Below, in pieces: positions 53,618-62,745 of a DNA stretch of 64,000 nucleotides. The notes under the pieces are model-generated. The model did no database searches. It had not been told where the DNA came from and saw only the letters and a list, made by a program, of their open reading frames with translations. The stretch comes from UBA2561 sp964577275 (GTDB lineage Bacteria > Bacteroidota > Bacteroidia > Cytophagales > Thermoflexibacteraceae), in NCBI GenBank assembly GCA_964577275.1, contig CAZNYR010000003.1, positions 19,861 to 83,860 of the forward strand, in the 5' to 3' direction. Position 1 is the first letter of the stretch; each line of letters starts with the position of its first letter. Position numbers and translations under genes: made by a program.

Positions 53618-54742
53618 TTATCGAAATAATCCATCAATCGCCAGTGCTGGTGCGCTGACGCTTCCATCGGCATTTTTGAAAATGATTTCCAGACTTTGAA
53701 TGTCTTTTCCTGCAAAAATCATATCAGGAATCAAGATCGCCCGAAATTCGCCATTTCCCAGATTTTGCGCCTTGCCGTCAGCCGAAAACTGACCGCCATT
53801 CGCCCGAATGGTATAAAATAGTTCGGATGTGGTTTTTAAGCCTTCGACTTGAGTTACGGTTTGGTCAAAATAGACCATCAAAATATCGGATGGCGTGAGT
53901 TGTTGTGGAAAAAATCGAGATTCTACTTTTGCTACTTCGCCCGCTTTTTGGGGTTTGAAGGTAAAATCAACGCCGCCTTTGTCGCGTGCGGAAGCCGCCC
54001 AATCGCCTGCATTATTAAATACGGAATTAATTTCGCTTATTTTAGTGGCTTTATCAATACCATAATATTGGTCAGGAAATATATCCAATTTCCAAACATT
54101 TTCGCCCACTTCTTTGAGGAATGTCTTCTCGTTACCACTTTCAACGACAGACTGCCAGCCGTTAATTCCGCCGTGCATGGAAGGCTGTTTGCCCACGAGT
54201 TGTCCTTTTTCGCCACCACCATCGCTGAATGCGTTGGCAACATTCAATAAAATCGTCAAAGGTCGGTCGGCACTAAATTCGGAAGGATAAACCGCCCCTG
54301 TTTGATTTTTCATCAAATTGAAATCGTATAAAAATAAGGCATTTCCGCTTACTTCGTCAAAGTTTCCAGTTTGTGCGCTACCGTCTTTGGTTTTTAGTAA
54401 TCCTTCGATTTTGATGATTTCATCTTTGGTTTTGCCATAAAATTCGGTTGGGACAAATGTAATGCTCCAAATATTTCCTTCGACTTTCGTACATTTCATT
54501 TTTTCGGCGGAATTATCCCACGAGCCATTTCCTGGGTCGGCGGGAGTCCAACTCCAGACATAAAGCGGTCCTGCATTTCCGTCCAAATCTGTACCTGTTA
54601 CGTCCATATAAATCGTAACTTCTTCGTCAGCCGTAAAAGCGGCGGGATATGTCCAAATTTCTTTGGGAGCTTTTCGGTCTTGTGCAAAGGCAGTGGCAAT
54701 CACCGCAAAGAACAAAACGATATAACTTGCTATTTTTTTCAT
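53618..54742 (-). CDS. Secreted protein of the Sus operon, possibly DUF4961
   Basis: 374 residues. Signal peptide (MKKIASYIVLFFAVIATAFA, then QDRKAPKEIW). The body is beta-rich and repeats the same theme twice: AAFTADEEVTIYMDVTGTDL at about 34-55 and SEFSADRPLTILLNVANAFS in the middle, each followed by a FPTEFYGKTKDE-like (or FPDQYYGIDKATKI) segment, which suggests two similar modules. A C-terminal PQQLTPSDILMVYFDQTVTQ follows. The arrangement SusC-SusD-DUF5004-this-SusE is a known order in the phylum. Its substrate role is surface glycan binding by inference. Confidence 0.65.
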   Translation of the reverse strand: MKKIASYIVLFFAVIATAFAQDRKAPKEIWTYPAAFTADEEVTIYMDVTGTDLDGNAGPLYVWSWTPADPGNGSWDNSAEKMKCTKVEGNIWSITFVPTEFYGKTKDEIIKIEGLLKTKDGSAQTGNFDEVSGNALFLYDFNLMKNQTGAVYPSEFSADRPLTILLNVANAFSDGGGEKGQLVGKQPSMHGGINGWQSVVESGNEKTFLKEVGENVWKLDIFPDQYYGIDKATKISEINSVFNNAGDWAASARDKGGVDFTFKPQKAGEVAKVESRFFPQQLTPSDILMVYFDQTVTQVEGLKTTSELFYTIRANGGQFSADGKAQNLGNGEFRAILIPDMIFAGKDIQSLEIIFKNADGSVSAPALAIDGLFR

Positions 54743-54757
54743 TTTCTTTTAGTGATT

Positions 54758-55243
54758 TTATTGTTTAACAAAAGTGTATTTGTAGCTCAATGCCAAAGTT
54801 TCGCCGTTGTATCGCTGGAAGGCAACTTGCAATTTCCAACCGGGTTTTGGGGCGTAATCCAGAGCTAATTCGGAGGTTTGCTCGCCGTCTGTCAAGATGA
54901 CTTTGGTCGGATAATTGGGGTCGTCAAATGCCCAAGTTCCGCTGGTCATATTGATAAAATTAGGCGCATTTCCAGCCTCAATCGTAAAATTATTTCCGTT
55001 AAAAGAAACGGCATAATCACTAAAATTAAAGTATGGCGTAACGTCTGTGGCTGCGTTGGGTTCTTCGGCAGAAGCCGCAATTTCGTCCGTAAGCATGACG
55101 GATTCCAATTTCCAAGAGCCAGCAATTCCTTCGGTATAAGAAAGTGGCGTGCCGATTGGCTCGATTTCGTCAGGCTGACATCCCACGAATATTGCCGATG
55201 CCAAAACCACGAAAAAGATTTGATATAAAGATTTGATATTCAT
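54758..55243 (-). CDS. DUF5004-like lipoprotein of the Sus operon
   Basis: 161 residues. Lipobox in MNIKSLYQIFFVVLASAIFVGC. A compact beta-sandwich-like body follows with IAGSWKLESVMLTDEIAASA at its start and a LALSYKYTFVKQ ending, which fits the lipocalin-like DUF5004 type proteins found between SusD and SusE genes. It would be a surface or periplasmic lipoprotein that helps glycan uptake; the role is unproved. Confidence 0.65.
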   Translation of the reverse strand: MNIKSLYQIFFVVLASAIFVGCQPDEIEPIGTPLSYTEGIAGSWKLESVMLTDEIAASAEEPNAATDVTPYFNFSDYAVSFNGNNFTIEAGNAPNFINMTSGTWAFDDPNYPTKVILTDGEQTSELALDYAPKPGWKLQVAFQRYNGETLALSYKYTFVKQ

Positions 55244-55386
55244 TTTATTAGAAAGTTTTTTTGGTTCAATAATTCAGGAGTCATGAGGTGTGCGTATGAA
55301 ATTCAAAACGCCTACTCAATCTTTAATTTATCCCAATTTTATTTCGAGTATCCCCCTTTTTTTGAGGGGGATAATTCGGGGAAAAG

Positions 55387-56757
55387 TTAATTACAACCGC
55401 CTTCCTCGTTTCGAGTAAAACCGGGAATAATTTCGGCATTCGGGAACTGCAACACCATGCCCGGACAATTCCAATTTGCGCCACGGCTAAAACTTTCTTC
55501 GCCTTTTGCGCCAATTCGTTTGATTTCTTGGGTTCGGTCGCCTTCGCCCACCAACTCGATTCGGCGTTCTAATCGGATGGCATCTTTGACCTGTTGTGCC
55601 GTAGAACCCGCATCCAAACCAGAAAGTCCCGCGCGCAATCGGATTTTGTTAATATCCGAAATGGCAGTGGCTAAATTTTGCCCTTGCTCCGCCAAACTTT
55701 CTGCCCGAATCAACATCATTTCCGTTAAGTGAAGCATGACCGTATTGGCGTAATCTTTGTTAAATTTGGTCAAACCAACGTATTCATTATCTTCGCCTTC
55801 GTTTTTGACCTCAAACCAAGCCAGTCGTTTATCCGAAGGGCGTTCGGCAACCAAATTATATAGATTTTGATTGATTCGTAAGGCGGGGTCTTGCGTATCG
55901 GTGCGGTAATTATCTCGCAAACCTGTGAATCGGTTTCCTGTATTTACGCCTTCGCTGATGAATCCGAAAATCCATTCGGAAGAGAAATTATCTGGCTGAT
56001 AACGAGTAGCTAAGCCATTATCATCAAAGGTAAAACCACCATTTCCGATGACATCCGAAGCATAGGCATTGGCATTAACAAAATCATTCATTTGGAAATA
56101 AACCTTTGCCAAGAGTGCTTTTGCCGCCCAGCTTGTGGCATAATTGTTGTTAGAAGCTGGTAATTTTTCGATGGCACTCATGAGGTCAGCAATGATAAAA
56201 TCATATACTTCTTTAACCGTTGAACGATATTTGGAATCAAAATTGGCTTCATTTCGGATAGGCACGCCCAAATGTGAATTATCCGCCGAATATCCGTAAG
56301 GTTGTCCGTACAATCGTACCATCTGAAAATGTACTAAAGCTCGTAAAAACTTACATTCGCCTTCTAATCGGTTTTTTTCAGTATCCGAAAGAGCAACGAC
56401 CCCCAAATTTGATAAGACCACATTCGCACGATATACCGCACGGAAATTATCGGTATAAAAATTATCCAATGTTCCGTTAAAGAAATCGGTGCTTCGTGTG
56501 TAAATCGCATTGAAATCATCATTATTGACGACATAAATATTATCAGATAATAATTCGTTGTGATTTTGTACGGCACCATTGCTGACATTAGCACTTACAT
56601 CATACACCGAATTAAGCAATTTATTCAAATCTTCGGGAGTCTGAAGTGCCTCTTCGGCTGGAATTTTACCGATAAGGTCGGTTTCTAAAAAATCTCCGCC
56701 ACACGAGCTAATTAGCATGACGAGGGCGAAAAAAGAAATATATTTTAAAGTTTTCAT
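55387..56757 (-). CDS. SusD/RagB family nutrient-binding outer-membrane lipoprotein
   Basis: About 456 residues from ATG 56757. Lipobox MKTLKYISFFALVMLISSC. SusD features: DFLETDLIGKIPAEEALQT near the N-terminus, the TPR-like helices (LEGECKFLRALVHFQMVRLY, YATSWAAKALLAKVYFQMND), and a C-terminal RLERRIELVGEGDRTQEIKR. SusD caps the SusC pore and delivers oligosaccharides to it. It starts 22 bases after the susC stop. Confidence 0.95.
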   Translation of the reverse strand: MKTLKYISFFALVMLISSCGGDFLETDLIGKIPAEEALQTPEDLNKLLNSVYDVSANVSNGAVQNHNELLSDNIYVVNNDDFNAIYTRSTDFFNGTLDNFYTDNFRAVYRANVVLSNLGVVALSDTEKNRLEGECKFLRALVHFQMVRLYGQPYGYSADNSHLGVPIRNEANFDSKYRSTVKEVYDFIIADLMSAIEKLPASNNNYATSWAAKALLAKVYFQMNDFVNANAYASDVIGNGGFTFDDNGLATRYQPDNFSSEWIFGFISEGVNTGNRFTGLRDNYRTDTQDPALRINQNLYNLVAERPSDKRLAWFEVKNEGEDNEYVGLTKFNKDYANTVMLHLTEMMLIRAESLAEQGQNLATAISDINKIRLRAGLSGLDAGSTAQQVKDAIRLERRIELVGEGDRTQEIKRIGAKGEESFSRGANWNCPGMVLQFPNAEIIPGFTRNEEGGCN

Positions 56758-56778
56758 GTTCAATTTCGTGGTTTGGAA

Positions 56779-59700
56779 TTAAAACGATACGTTCAAACTA
56801 AAATTAAATGTTTTCTCCTGCGGCGGAGTCAAGTACGTGATGTTCGGACTCATGTTTCGGTCGGTTGAGTTCTCGAAATCCCGTGCGATTTCAGGGTCAA
56901 GCCCAATGAACTCGGTAAAAGTCAGCAAGTTTGTCGCTGAAACGGCGACGCGCGCCGATTTTAATTTGAACTTCTCGACCAGTGCCAGCGGAATTTTATA
57001 GCCCAAACTTACGTTTCGTAATCGGATAAATGAACCATCATGCAACCACAAATCGGTATTAATCCACGGCGTACCCGAACCATAAGCCTGCGTTTGTCGT
57101 GTGAGTCGAGGATACGTAGCGTTATCGCCGGGCTGTTGCCATCGGTCAAATAAATCAGTACGCATATTCCAGTTGGTTACTACGCCTAACTGTCGTTTTG
57201 ATGAGGAATCAAAAATATCGCCTCCTTTGACAAAAGAAACTAAGACATTCAAATCGAAGCCTTTGTACTCAAATTTGTTGGTAATTCCGCCCATGAAATC
57301 AGGCAAGACATCGCCTACCGCCACACGGTCATCGGGAGTCCATTGATAGGTTGTGTTTCCGTCTTTATCCAAATAAACGGGCGCACCAGTTTCGGGGTCG
57401 ATGCCCGCAAATCGAACTAAAAAGTTCGTGCCAACTGGACTTCCGACTACAATACGGGTATCATTCGTGCCACCGCCTACGGCATCAGGGCTAAAGTTTC
57501 CGATAGAAGTAACTTCGTTATAATTGTAGTTGATGTTCAAGATGGTATTCCATTTGAAATCACCGACCAAATTATAGGTTGTTAATGACCATTCCAATCC
57601 TTGATTGAGAATCGAACCTACGTTCGCCCAAGTATTCGAGAAACCCGAACTTCGCTGTGTGGCTAATTGCATCAATACTTTTTCGGTATCTCGGTTATAG
57701 AAGGAAACTTCGGTAGTGATTCGGTCATTTAAGAAACCCGCTTCGATAGTGGCATTAAAATTTTTGGCTTCTTCCCACTGCAAATCAGGATTTGCCTGAA
57801 TATCGGGATAAATGATTCCTTGTCCGTTATAGGTAATGTTTCCGTCATCTGGCAAATATGCGCCTCGCCATTGGTTGTTGGGGAAATTGGCATTGCCCGA
57901 AATACCGTAACTGGCTTTGACCTTCAGGAATGTCAAGAGGTCATTGTCTTTCAAGAAATCTTCATTTGAAATAATCCAACCTGCCGAAACCGCTGGAAAA
58001 AATCCAAACCGATTATTCGGACCAAATCGAGAAGAACCATCCGAACGTCCTACTGCCTCGAATAAATATTTGCCTTGGAAAGTATAATTAATACGCCCGA
58101 ACAGGCTAAAGAATTTCCATTCATCGCCCGCAGGCACGACATCGCGCGTAACGACACCATCCGTTTCATCCACTTCTTGTCGGTCTGTTTTGGATTGCTG
58201 ATATTCCGTACCCGCCAAAAATTTTAGGGTATGGTCATCGCCGATTTTTTTGGTATAATCCGCCGTGAATGAGACATTATAATTACTGACCTGAACGGGT
58301 CGTCTTTCCATCAAGGTATTGCCGTCATTGGGGCGCAATTCGACAGGCATAAATTTGTCATTTTTGATGTCATAATAATCGTAGCCGCCCCCGATTTTTA
58401 GGTTTAAATCTTTGATAGGCGAATAAGTCAAGGACAAATTATTGATGGTTCGTAATTCGGTTACGTTCCAATCCAACAAATTCATTTTCATGACAGGATT
58501 GTTGTCGATTTGATTTCCGTTCGGGACAAAATACGAGCCGTCTTCGTTATAAATCGGGTAATACGGCAAGGATTCGGACATGGCTTTTCCCAGACCTCCA
58601 GACCATCCTGCATCGACACGGTCATTCAAACTTCTTGATAATGAGGTAGATAAGGCAACTTTCAATTTGTCAGTTAATTTATAATCAACGTTTACTCGTC
58701 CCGAAATCCGTTCGTAGCTATTGCCCATCAAATAACTTTCGTTTTTGCTGTAACCAACACCGACATAAGTAGATAGCTTTTCAGTTCCCTGCGACATCGA
58801 CAAATCGTATTGGTGCTTGAAACCCGTCCGAGTAACGGCATCCCACCAATCGGTATCGTTTCGTTGGGCTTCCTGCCACGTCAAGCCACCGGGCAAGTCA
58901 GATGGCACGCCTACGTTTCCGTCATTTTCCCAAGCCTCTTTATAGACCTGCAAAAATTCGGCGGTGTTCATCATGTTTGCTTTGGCGGTTGGGTTTGAAA
59001 TCCCAATTCGAGAAGTAAAATTAAAAGATGGCTTTCCTGATTTGCCTCGTTTGGTCGTAATCAGAATGACACCGTTTGCGCCTCGTGAACCGTAAATGGC
59101 GGTTGCCGAAGCATCTTTCAGGATTTCAACCGACTGAATATCATTGGGGTTGATATTTGCCAATGGATTGGAGTTCATGGCACCACCGTTGCCCTGCAAA
59201 AAGGGGTCATTCGTAATCGGAATGCCGTCAATGACATAAAGTGGGTCAGAACCCGCACTCACTGAAGCAATCCCCCGAATTCGGATAACTGAACCCGAAC
59301 CCGCCACGCCAGAACCCGTAATGACCTGAACACCAGCGGCTTGTCCTTGCAAGGCAGATTCAAAACTTTGTGTCGGTAGGCTGGAAATATCCGCTCCCGA
59401 AACACTGACGACCGAACCTGTGATTTCCTCTTTGACTTGCGTGCCATAACCCACGACCACCACTTCGTCAAGGGTTTTCATGTCCAATTCCATCGAAACA
59501 TTAATGGTCGTTTGCGAGCCAATTTCGATTTCTTTGGTTTTGTAACTAATAAAGGAAAAAATCAGGGTCGTGGCGTTTGCGGGAGCTGCTAATTTGTACG
59601 AGCCATTTATGTCAGTAGCCGTACCAACGGAAGTGCCTTTAACCATCACATTGACACCGATGAGGGGTTCGCCTTGTTCGTCCAAGACTTTGCCCGTTAC

Positions 59701-59787
59701 ATTTTTTTGGGCATACGCCGTTAGCGTAAATACGCTAAAGCACATCAGCAACAAGAGCCGATGAATAAGGTAGTTTTTCATTTTCAT
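56779..59787 (-). CDS. SusC/RagA TonB-linked outer-membrane transporter
   Basis: 1002 residues. Signal peptide (MKMKNYLIHRLLLLMCFSVF, cut near AYAQ), a carboxypeptidase-like domain (VTGKVLDEQGEPLIGVNVMV) at about 28-110, then DEVVVVGYGTQVKEEITGSV, plug domain with GVQVITGSGVAGSGSVIRIR and DPLYVIDGIPITNDPF, and ASATAIYGSRGANGVILITT. The rest is a 22-stranded barrel ending in FNFSLNVSF with C-terminal Phe. It is a TonB-dependent active importer of oligosaccharides or peptides. First gene of the operon, with promoter and upstream tandem repeats. Confidence 0.96.
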   Translation of the reverse strand: MKMKNYLIHRLLLLMCFSVFTLTAYAQKNVTGKVLDEQGEPLIGVNVMVKGTSVGTATDINGSYKLAAPANATTLIFSFISYKTKEIEIGSQTTINVSMELDMKTLDEVVVVGYGTQVKEEITGSVVSVSGADISSLPTQSFESALQGQAAGVQVITGSGVAGSGSVIRIRGIASVSAGSDPLYVIDGIPITNDPFLQGNGGAMNSNPLANINPNDIQSVEILKDASATAIYGSRGANGVILITTKRGKSGKPSFNFTSRIGISNPTAKANMMNTAEFLQVYKEAWENDGNVGVPSDLPGGLTWQEAQRNDTDWWDAVTRTGFKHQYDLSMSQGTEKLSTYVGVGYSKNESYLMGNSYERISGRVNVDYKLTDKLKVALSTSLSRSLNDRVDAGWSGGLGKAMSESLPYYPIYNEDGSYFVPNGNQIDNNPVMKMNLLDWNVTELRTINNLSLTYSPIKDLNLKIGGGYDYYDIKNDKFMPVELRPNDGNTLMERRPVQVSNYNVSFTADYTKKIGDDHTLKFLAGTEYQQSKTDRQEVDETDGVVTRDVVPAGDEWKFFSLFGRINYTFQGKYLFEAVGRSDGSSRFGPNNRFGFFPAVSAGWIISNEDFLKDNDLLTFLKVKASYGISGNANFPNNQWRGAYLPDDGNITYNGQGIIYPDIQANPDLQWEEAKNFNATIEAGFLNDRITTEVSFYNRDTEKVLMQLATQRSSGFSNTWANVGSILNQGLEWSLTTYNLVGDFKWNTILNINYNYNEVTSIGNFSPDAVGGGTNDTRIVVGSPVGTNFLVRFAGIDPETGAPVYLDKDGNTTYQWTPDDRVAVGDVLPDFMGGITNKFEYKGFDLNVLVSFVKGGDIFDSSSKRQLGVVTNWNMRTDLFDRWQQPGDNATYPRLTRQTQAYGSGTPWINTDLWLHDGSFIRLRNVSLGYKIPLALVEKFKLKSARVAVSATNLLTFTEFIGLDPEIARDFENSTDRNMSPNITYLTPPQEKTFNFSLNVSF

Positions 59788-59824
59788 AAAGTTTGGAAAT
59801 TTTAAAACTTAAAAACAGGTGCTA

Positions 59825-59855
59825 CAAATGTATAGTAAATTAGAAACGCAGGCAA
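59825..59855 (-). promoter_or_regulatory. Promoter of the Sus operon
   Basis: Minus strand: TTG at 59855-59853, 20 bases, then TACATTTG at 59832-59825, the Bacteroidota consensus. Expected transcription start near 59818, about 30 bases ahead of the susC ATG. Confidence 0.65.
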
Positions 59856-59874
59856 GAAAACCAGCTCACTCTGT

Positions 59875-59917
59875 GTTCCGATACAAGAAATTGAAGTTCC
59901 GATACAAGAACCGATAC
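59875..59917. promoter_or_regulatory. Tandem direct repeat, likely activator site of the Sus operon
   Basis: GTTCCGATACAAGAA occurs exactly twice, 59875-59889 and 59896-59910, with starts 21 bases apart (two helical turns). A partial third unit CCGATAC follows at 59911-59917. The block lies 57-100 bases upstream of the predicted susC start, the usual place for an activator such as a two-component or ECF-linked regulator. Confidence 0.6.
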
Positions 59918-60105
59918 CCTTTTTCTGTATTTTGTATTCATAACTAACTGAAAATAAAGTCTTTAACAATTTATTTGGTTTTATGTTTTTTCATATAATT
60001 GCTCGTAAACCCTGCGGAAATTCCACGAAATAATAATAAAAGTGCTATTAAAAGTCCTATTTTATGGCTTCCGTGTACACGGTGTTACTTTGTACACTTT
60101 CAAAT

Positions 60106-62418
60106 TTATAAATCGAAACGTGTAACTTTTAAAATATCCTGTATCTGGTTCAAATCATCCATGACGATGTTCACTTCGTTCAGGTCATGAACAGCTAAAG
60201 AAATATTCCCTTCAAATACACCTTCGGTTGTCGAAAAGGTAATCGCCGTAATATTTAAGCCTTTCCGACTAATAATCTTAGTAACATCACTGACCAATCC
60301 TACTCTGTCCGACCCAATGACCTTCAAATTAATATCGAAAAGTTCTGTGGTCATCGAAGCCCATCGAGTACGAATAATGCGATGCCCAAACTTTGCCATC
60401 AAATCGACAGCATTCTGACAATCCGTTTTGTGGATGCTCACGCCTCGATTGATAGTTACCAAACCAAAGATATCATCGCCCGGCATGGGCGAGCAACACT
60501 TCGCCACCCGATACTCGATTTTGTCCCTATCTTCGCCAATGACCAAGACATCTTCTTCTTTGGCTTTGATGGTTTTCATGTGCGATTTAAATTCCTTGGC
60601 ACTTTCGGCATGAATTTTTTGGTCACGGATATTCCGTTCGTGTTGCTCGCGAAATTTTTTGATGACATTATGCTCAATAATCCCTTTGCCTACCTGAAAA
60701 TACAATTCAGGCTCACTTTTGGTATTGAAATAATCTACCAATTCCGTAATGACTTGGGAGGACATCGGCAATTTCATTTGTTTGAGCTTTCGGGCAATAA
60801 TTTCCTTGCCATAGGTCATGTGTTTTTTGCGGTCAGAGCGCAGATGTTCTCGGATGTGGCTTCGGGCTTTTGAGGTGGTTACGGTTTTTAGCCATGATTC
60901 GTTTGCCTTGGGCTTGGTCGAGGTCAGGATTTCGATTTGGTCGCCGTTGGTCAATTCGTGATTCAGGGGTACTAATTTTCCATTGACCTTCGCCCCCAGA
61001 CATTTAATGCCGATTTCGCTATGCACATCAAAGGCAAAATCCAGCACGGTTGCTTTGGCAGGAAATGCCTTCAAATCGCCTTTGGGCGTAAAAACATAGA
61101 CTTCATTATTGAATAAATTGGCTCGAAATTCATCCATAAAATCCAGCGCATCCGTATCTTGTTTTTCGATGGATTCGCGCACGGTTTTTATCCATTCTTC
61201 CAAAGACGAATCCTGTTTGCTGGACGAATCCTTGTATTTCCAATGCGCTGCCAGTCCTTTTTCCGCAATTTCATCCATTCTCTTAGAACGAATTTGTACT
61301 TCTACCCATTTGCCCAATGCACTCATCACGGTCGTATGCAGGGATTCGTATCCGTTGGCTTTGGGAAAACTAATCCAATCGCGCATCCGATTGGGATTGG
61401 GACGATAATTATTCGTAACCATCGAATAAATTTGCCAACACATCTCCCGTTCTTTATCCGCTGGCGCATCGACAATAATCCGAACCGCAAACAAATCGAA
61501 AACCTCCTCAAAAGGCACGCCTTGTTTTTTCATTTTGCTCCAAATCGAATACACCGACTTGACCCGACTTTTTATCTCGAACTCAAAGCCACCATGCTCC
61601 TTCAGCTCTTCGGTAATGGGCTTGACAAAACTACGCACAAACTTATCCCGTGCCGATTTACTCTTTTTTAATTGTTCGACAATATGGTCATAACCTTCTG
61701 GGTCTGTGTGTTTTAAGCATAAATCTTCCAGTTCTGATTTGATTTCATAAAGTCCCAACCGATGAGCAAGTGGCGCATAAATAAATTGCGTTTCAGATTT
61801 AATTTTGAGTTTTTTCTCTTTGGGCATACTGTCCAGTGTCCGCATATTGTGCAAACGGTCAGCAATCTTAACCAATACGACCCGTATATCTTCAGTAATT
61901 GTCAAAAGCATTTTTCGGAAATTCTCCGCCTGAATCGAATGTCCTTTCTCAATCGCCCCTTTGATTTTGGTCAGCCCATCAATACTTTTAGACACTTTCT
62001 TGCCGAACTCCTTTTCAATATCTTCCAGCTTGTATTCGGTGTCTTCTACCACGTCATGTAACAACGCACAGACGATGGAGGTTGCTCCCAACCCAATTTC
62101 ATCCACCACAATCCGCGCCACTTCCAAAGGATGATAAATATACGGCTCCCCTGATTTTCGGCGCACATTTGAATGAGCCGACATCGCCAAATTAAATGCC
62201 TTCCGAACCATAGTCGTATCCTTCCGAGAGTTCAGATAAGGGCGAGCGTGTCGGAGCAAAAGCCGATAACGCCGCCGTATTTCTTTGTTTTCGGCTTCGA
62301 TTTCTTCGGGCGTGAGTTGATGCAGAGGAGGCTTCGGAGTAGGCTTAAAATGAACTGTGCTTGCCTTATGAATTTGTGTGGTGTCGGTTCGGTTTTTGCC
62401 TTGTGTTGGTATGTTCAT
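60106..62418 (-). CDS. Bifunctional (p)ppGpp synthetase/hydrolase, RelA/SpoT family
   Basis: 770 residues. Controls the stringent response. HD hydrolase: HPLEVARIVVDEIGLGATSI then LLHDVVEDTEYKLEDIEKEF. Synthetase: FEIKSRVKSVYSIWSKMKKQ and DWISFPKANGYESLHTTVMS (the Y/G-rich substrate loop). TGS domain at about 440-500 (VYVFTPKGDLKAFPAKATVL), a Zn-finger-like/CC region (KIEYRVAKCCSPMPGDDIFG), and a C-terminal ACT domain (LKVIGSDRVGLVSDVTKIIS). Start MNIPTQGKNRTD at 62418. Both catalytic halves look intact. Confidence 0.95.
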   Translation of the reverse strand: MNIPTQGKNRTDTTQIHKASTVHFKPTPKPPLHQLTPEEIEAENKEIRRRYRLLLRHARPYLNSRKDTTMVRKAFNLAMSAHSNVRRKSGEPYIYHPLEVARIVVDEIGLGATSIVCALLHDVVEDTEYKLEDIEKEFGKKVSKSIDGLTKIKGAIEKGHSIQAENFRKMLLTITEDIRVVLVKIADRLHNMRTLDSMPKEKKLKIKSETQFIYAPLAHRLGLYEIKSELEDLCLKHTDPEGYDHIVEQLKKSKSARDKFVRSFVKPITEELKEHGGFEFEIKSRVKSVYSIWSKMKKQGVPFEEVFDLFAVRIIVDAPADKEREMCWQIYSMVTNNYRPNPNRMRDWISFPKANGYESLHTTVMSALGKWVEVQIRSKRMDEIAEKGLAAHWKYKDSSSKQDSSLEEWIKTVRESIEKQDTDALDFMDEFRANLFNNEVYVFTPKGDLKAFPAKATVLDFAFDVHSEIGIKCLGAKVNGKLVPLNHELTNGDQIEILTSTKPKANESWLKTVTTSKARSHIREHLRSDRKKHMTYGKEIIARKLKQMKLPMSSQVITELVDYFNTKSEPELYFQVGKGIIEHNVIKKFREQHERNIRDQKIHAESAKEFKSHMKTIKAKEEDVLVIGEDRDKIEYRVAKCCSPMPGDDIFGLVTINRGVSIHKTDCQNAVDLMAKFGHRIIRTRWASMTTELFDINLKVIGSDRVGLVSDVTKIISRKGLNITAITFSTTEGVFEGNISLAVHDLNEVNIVMDDLNQIQDILKVTRFDL

Positions 62419-62604
62419 CTTTATTCAGACTTAGTGTTGCTTGAGAGCGTTTTGATTGTTCTCTACGCTTTGTTTATCTTTTGTGATATGCAAAATATAA
62501 TTTTATTCCAGAAAAACGAATAAAAGATTCATTTTTTCTCCAAAAAATAAATAAATTTAATAAATATATAAAATTAACCATGTCGCTTATTCCATTATAT
62601 CTCT

Positions 62605-62623
62605 TTGATAATCAGATAAATAT
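62605..62623 (+). repeat. Copy of recurrent motif TTGATTWTCAGnnAATTAT
   Basis: Reads TTGATAATCAGATAAATAT, 123 bases beyond the M28 stop codon at 62746; the most distant from a gene end. Confidence 0.4.
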
Positions 62624-62667
62624 AGACTTTACATCCGCTCCACATTCATCATTTTGGATGGATACAG

Positions 62668-62696
62668 AAAACCCACGATTTTAATTCGTGGGTTTT
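62668..62696 (-). terminator. Palindromic terminator of the M28 gene, sharing a core with 15708-15745
   Basis: AAAACCCACGA (62668-62678) pairs with TCGTGGGTTTT (62686-62696). The core ACCCACGATT also occurs in the palindrome at 15708, suggesting a dispersed repeat. On the minus strand a T-run follows the hairpin. Confidence 0.7.
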
Positions 62697-62745
62697 AAAC
62701 TTTAATCAATCTTTCAAATGTATTCTGCATAGAAAATTATCCGAA

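Larger units (their letters stand above)
59788..60105. other. Regulatory region upstream of susC
   Basis: 318 bases with no gene. Contains the susC promoter (59825-59855) and a tandem direct repeat (59875-59917). Nearer to the relA stop an inverted pair, GTGTACA (60073-60079) and TGTACAC (60091-60097), with an 11-base spacer, may be a relA terminator-like hairpin or a regulator site. Confidence 0.5.
62419..62745. other. Gene-free interval with motif copy and palindrome
   Basis: 327 AT-rich bases between relA/spoT and the M28 gene. Contains a copy of the recurrent motif (62605-62623, TTGATAATCAGATAAATAT) and a palindromic terminator (62668-62696). I see no gene or clear promoter; the relA promoter must lie here by position. 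Confidence 0.45.

Noticed and set aside
59875..59917. CRISPR array
   Set aside because: Only two full repeat units, with a 6-base spacer and no cas genes; a tandem regulatory site is more likely.
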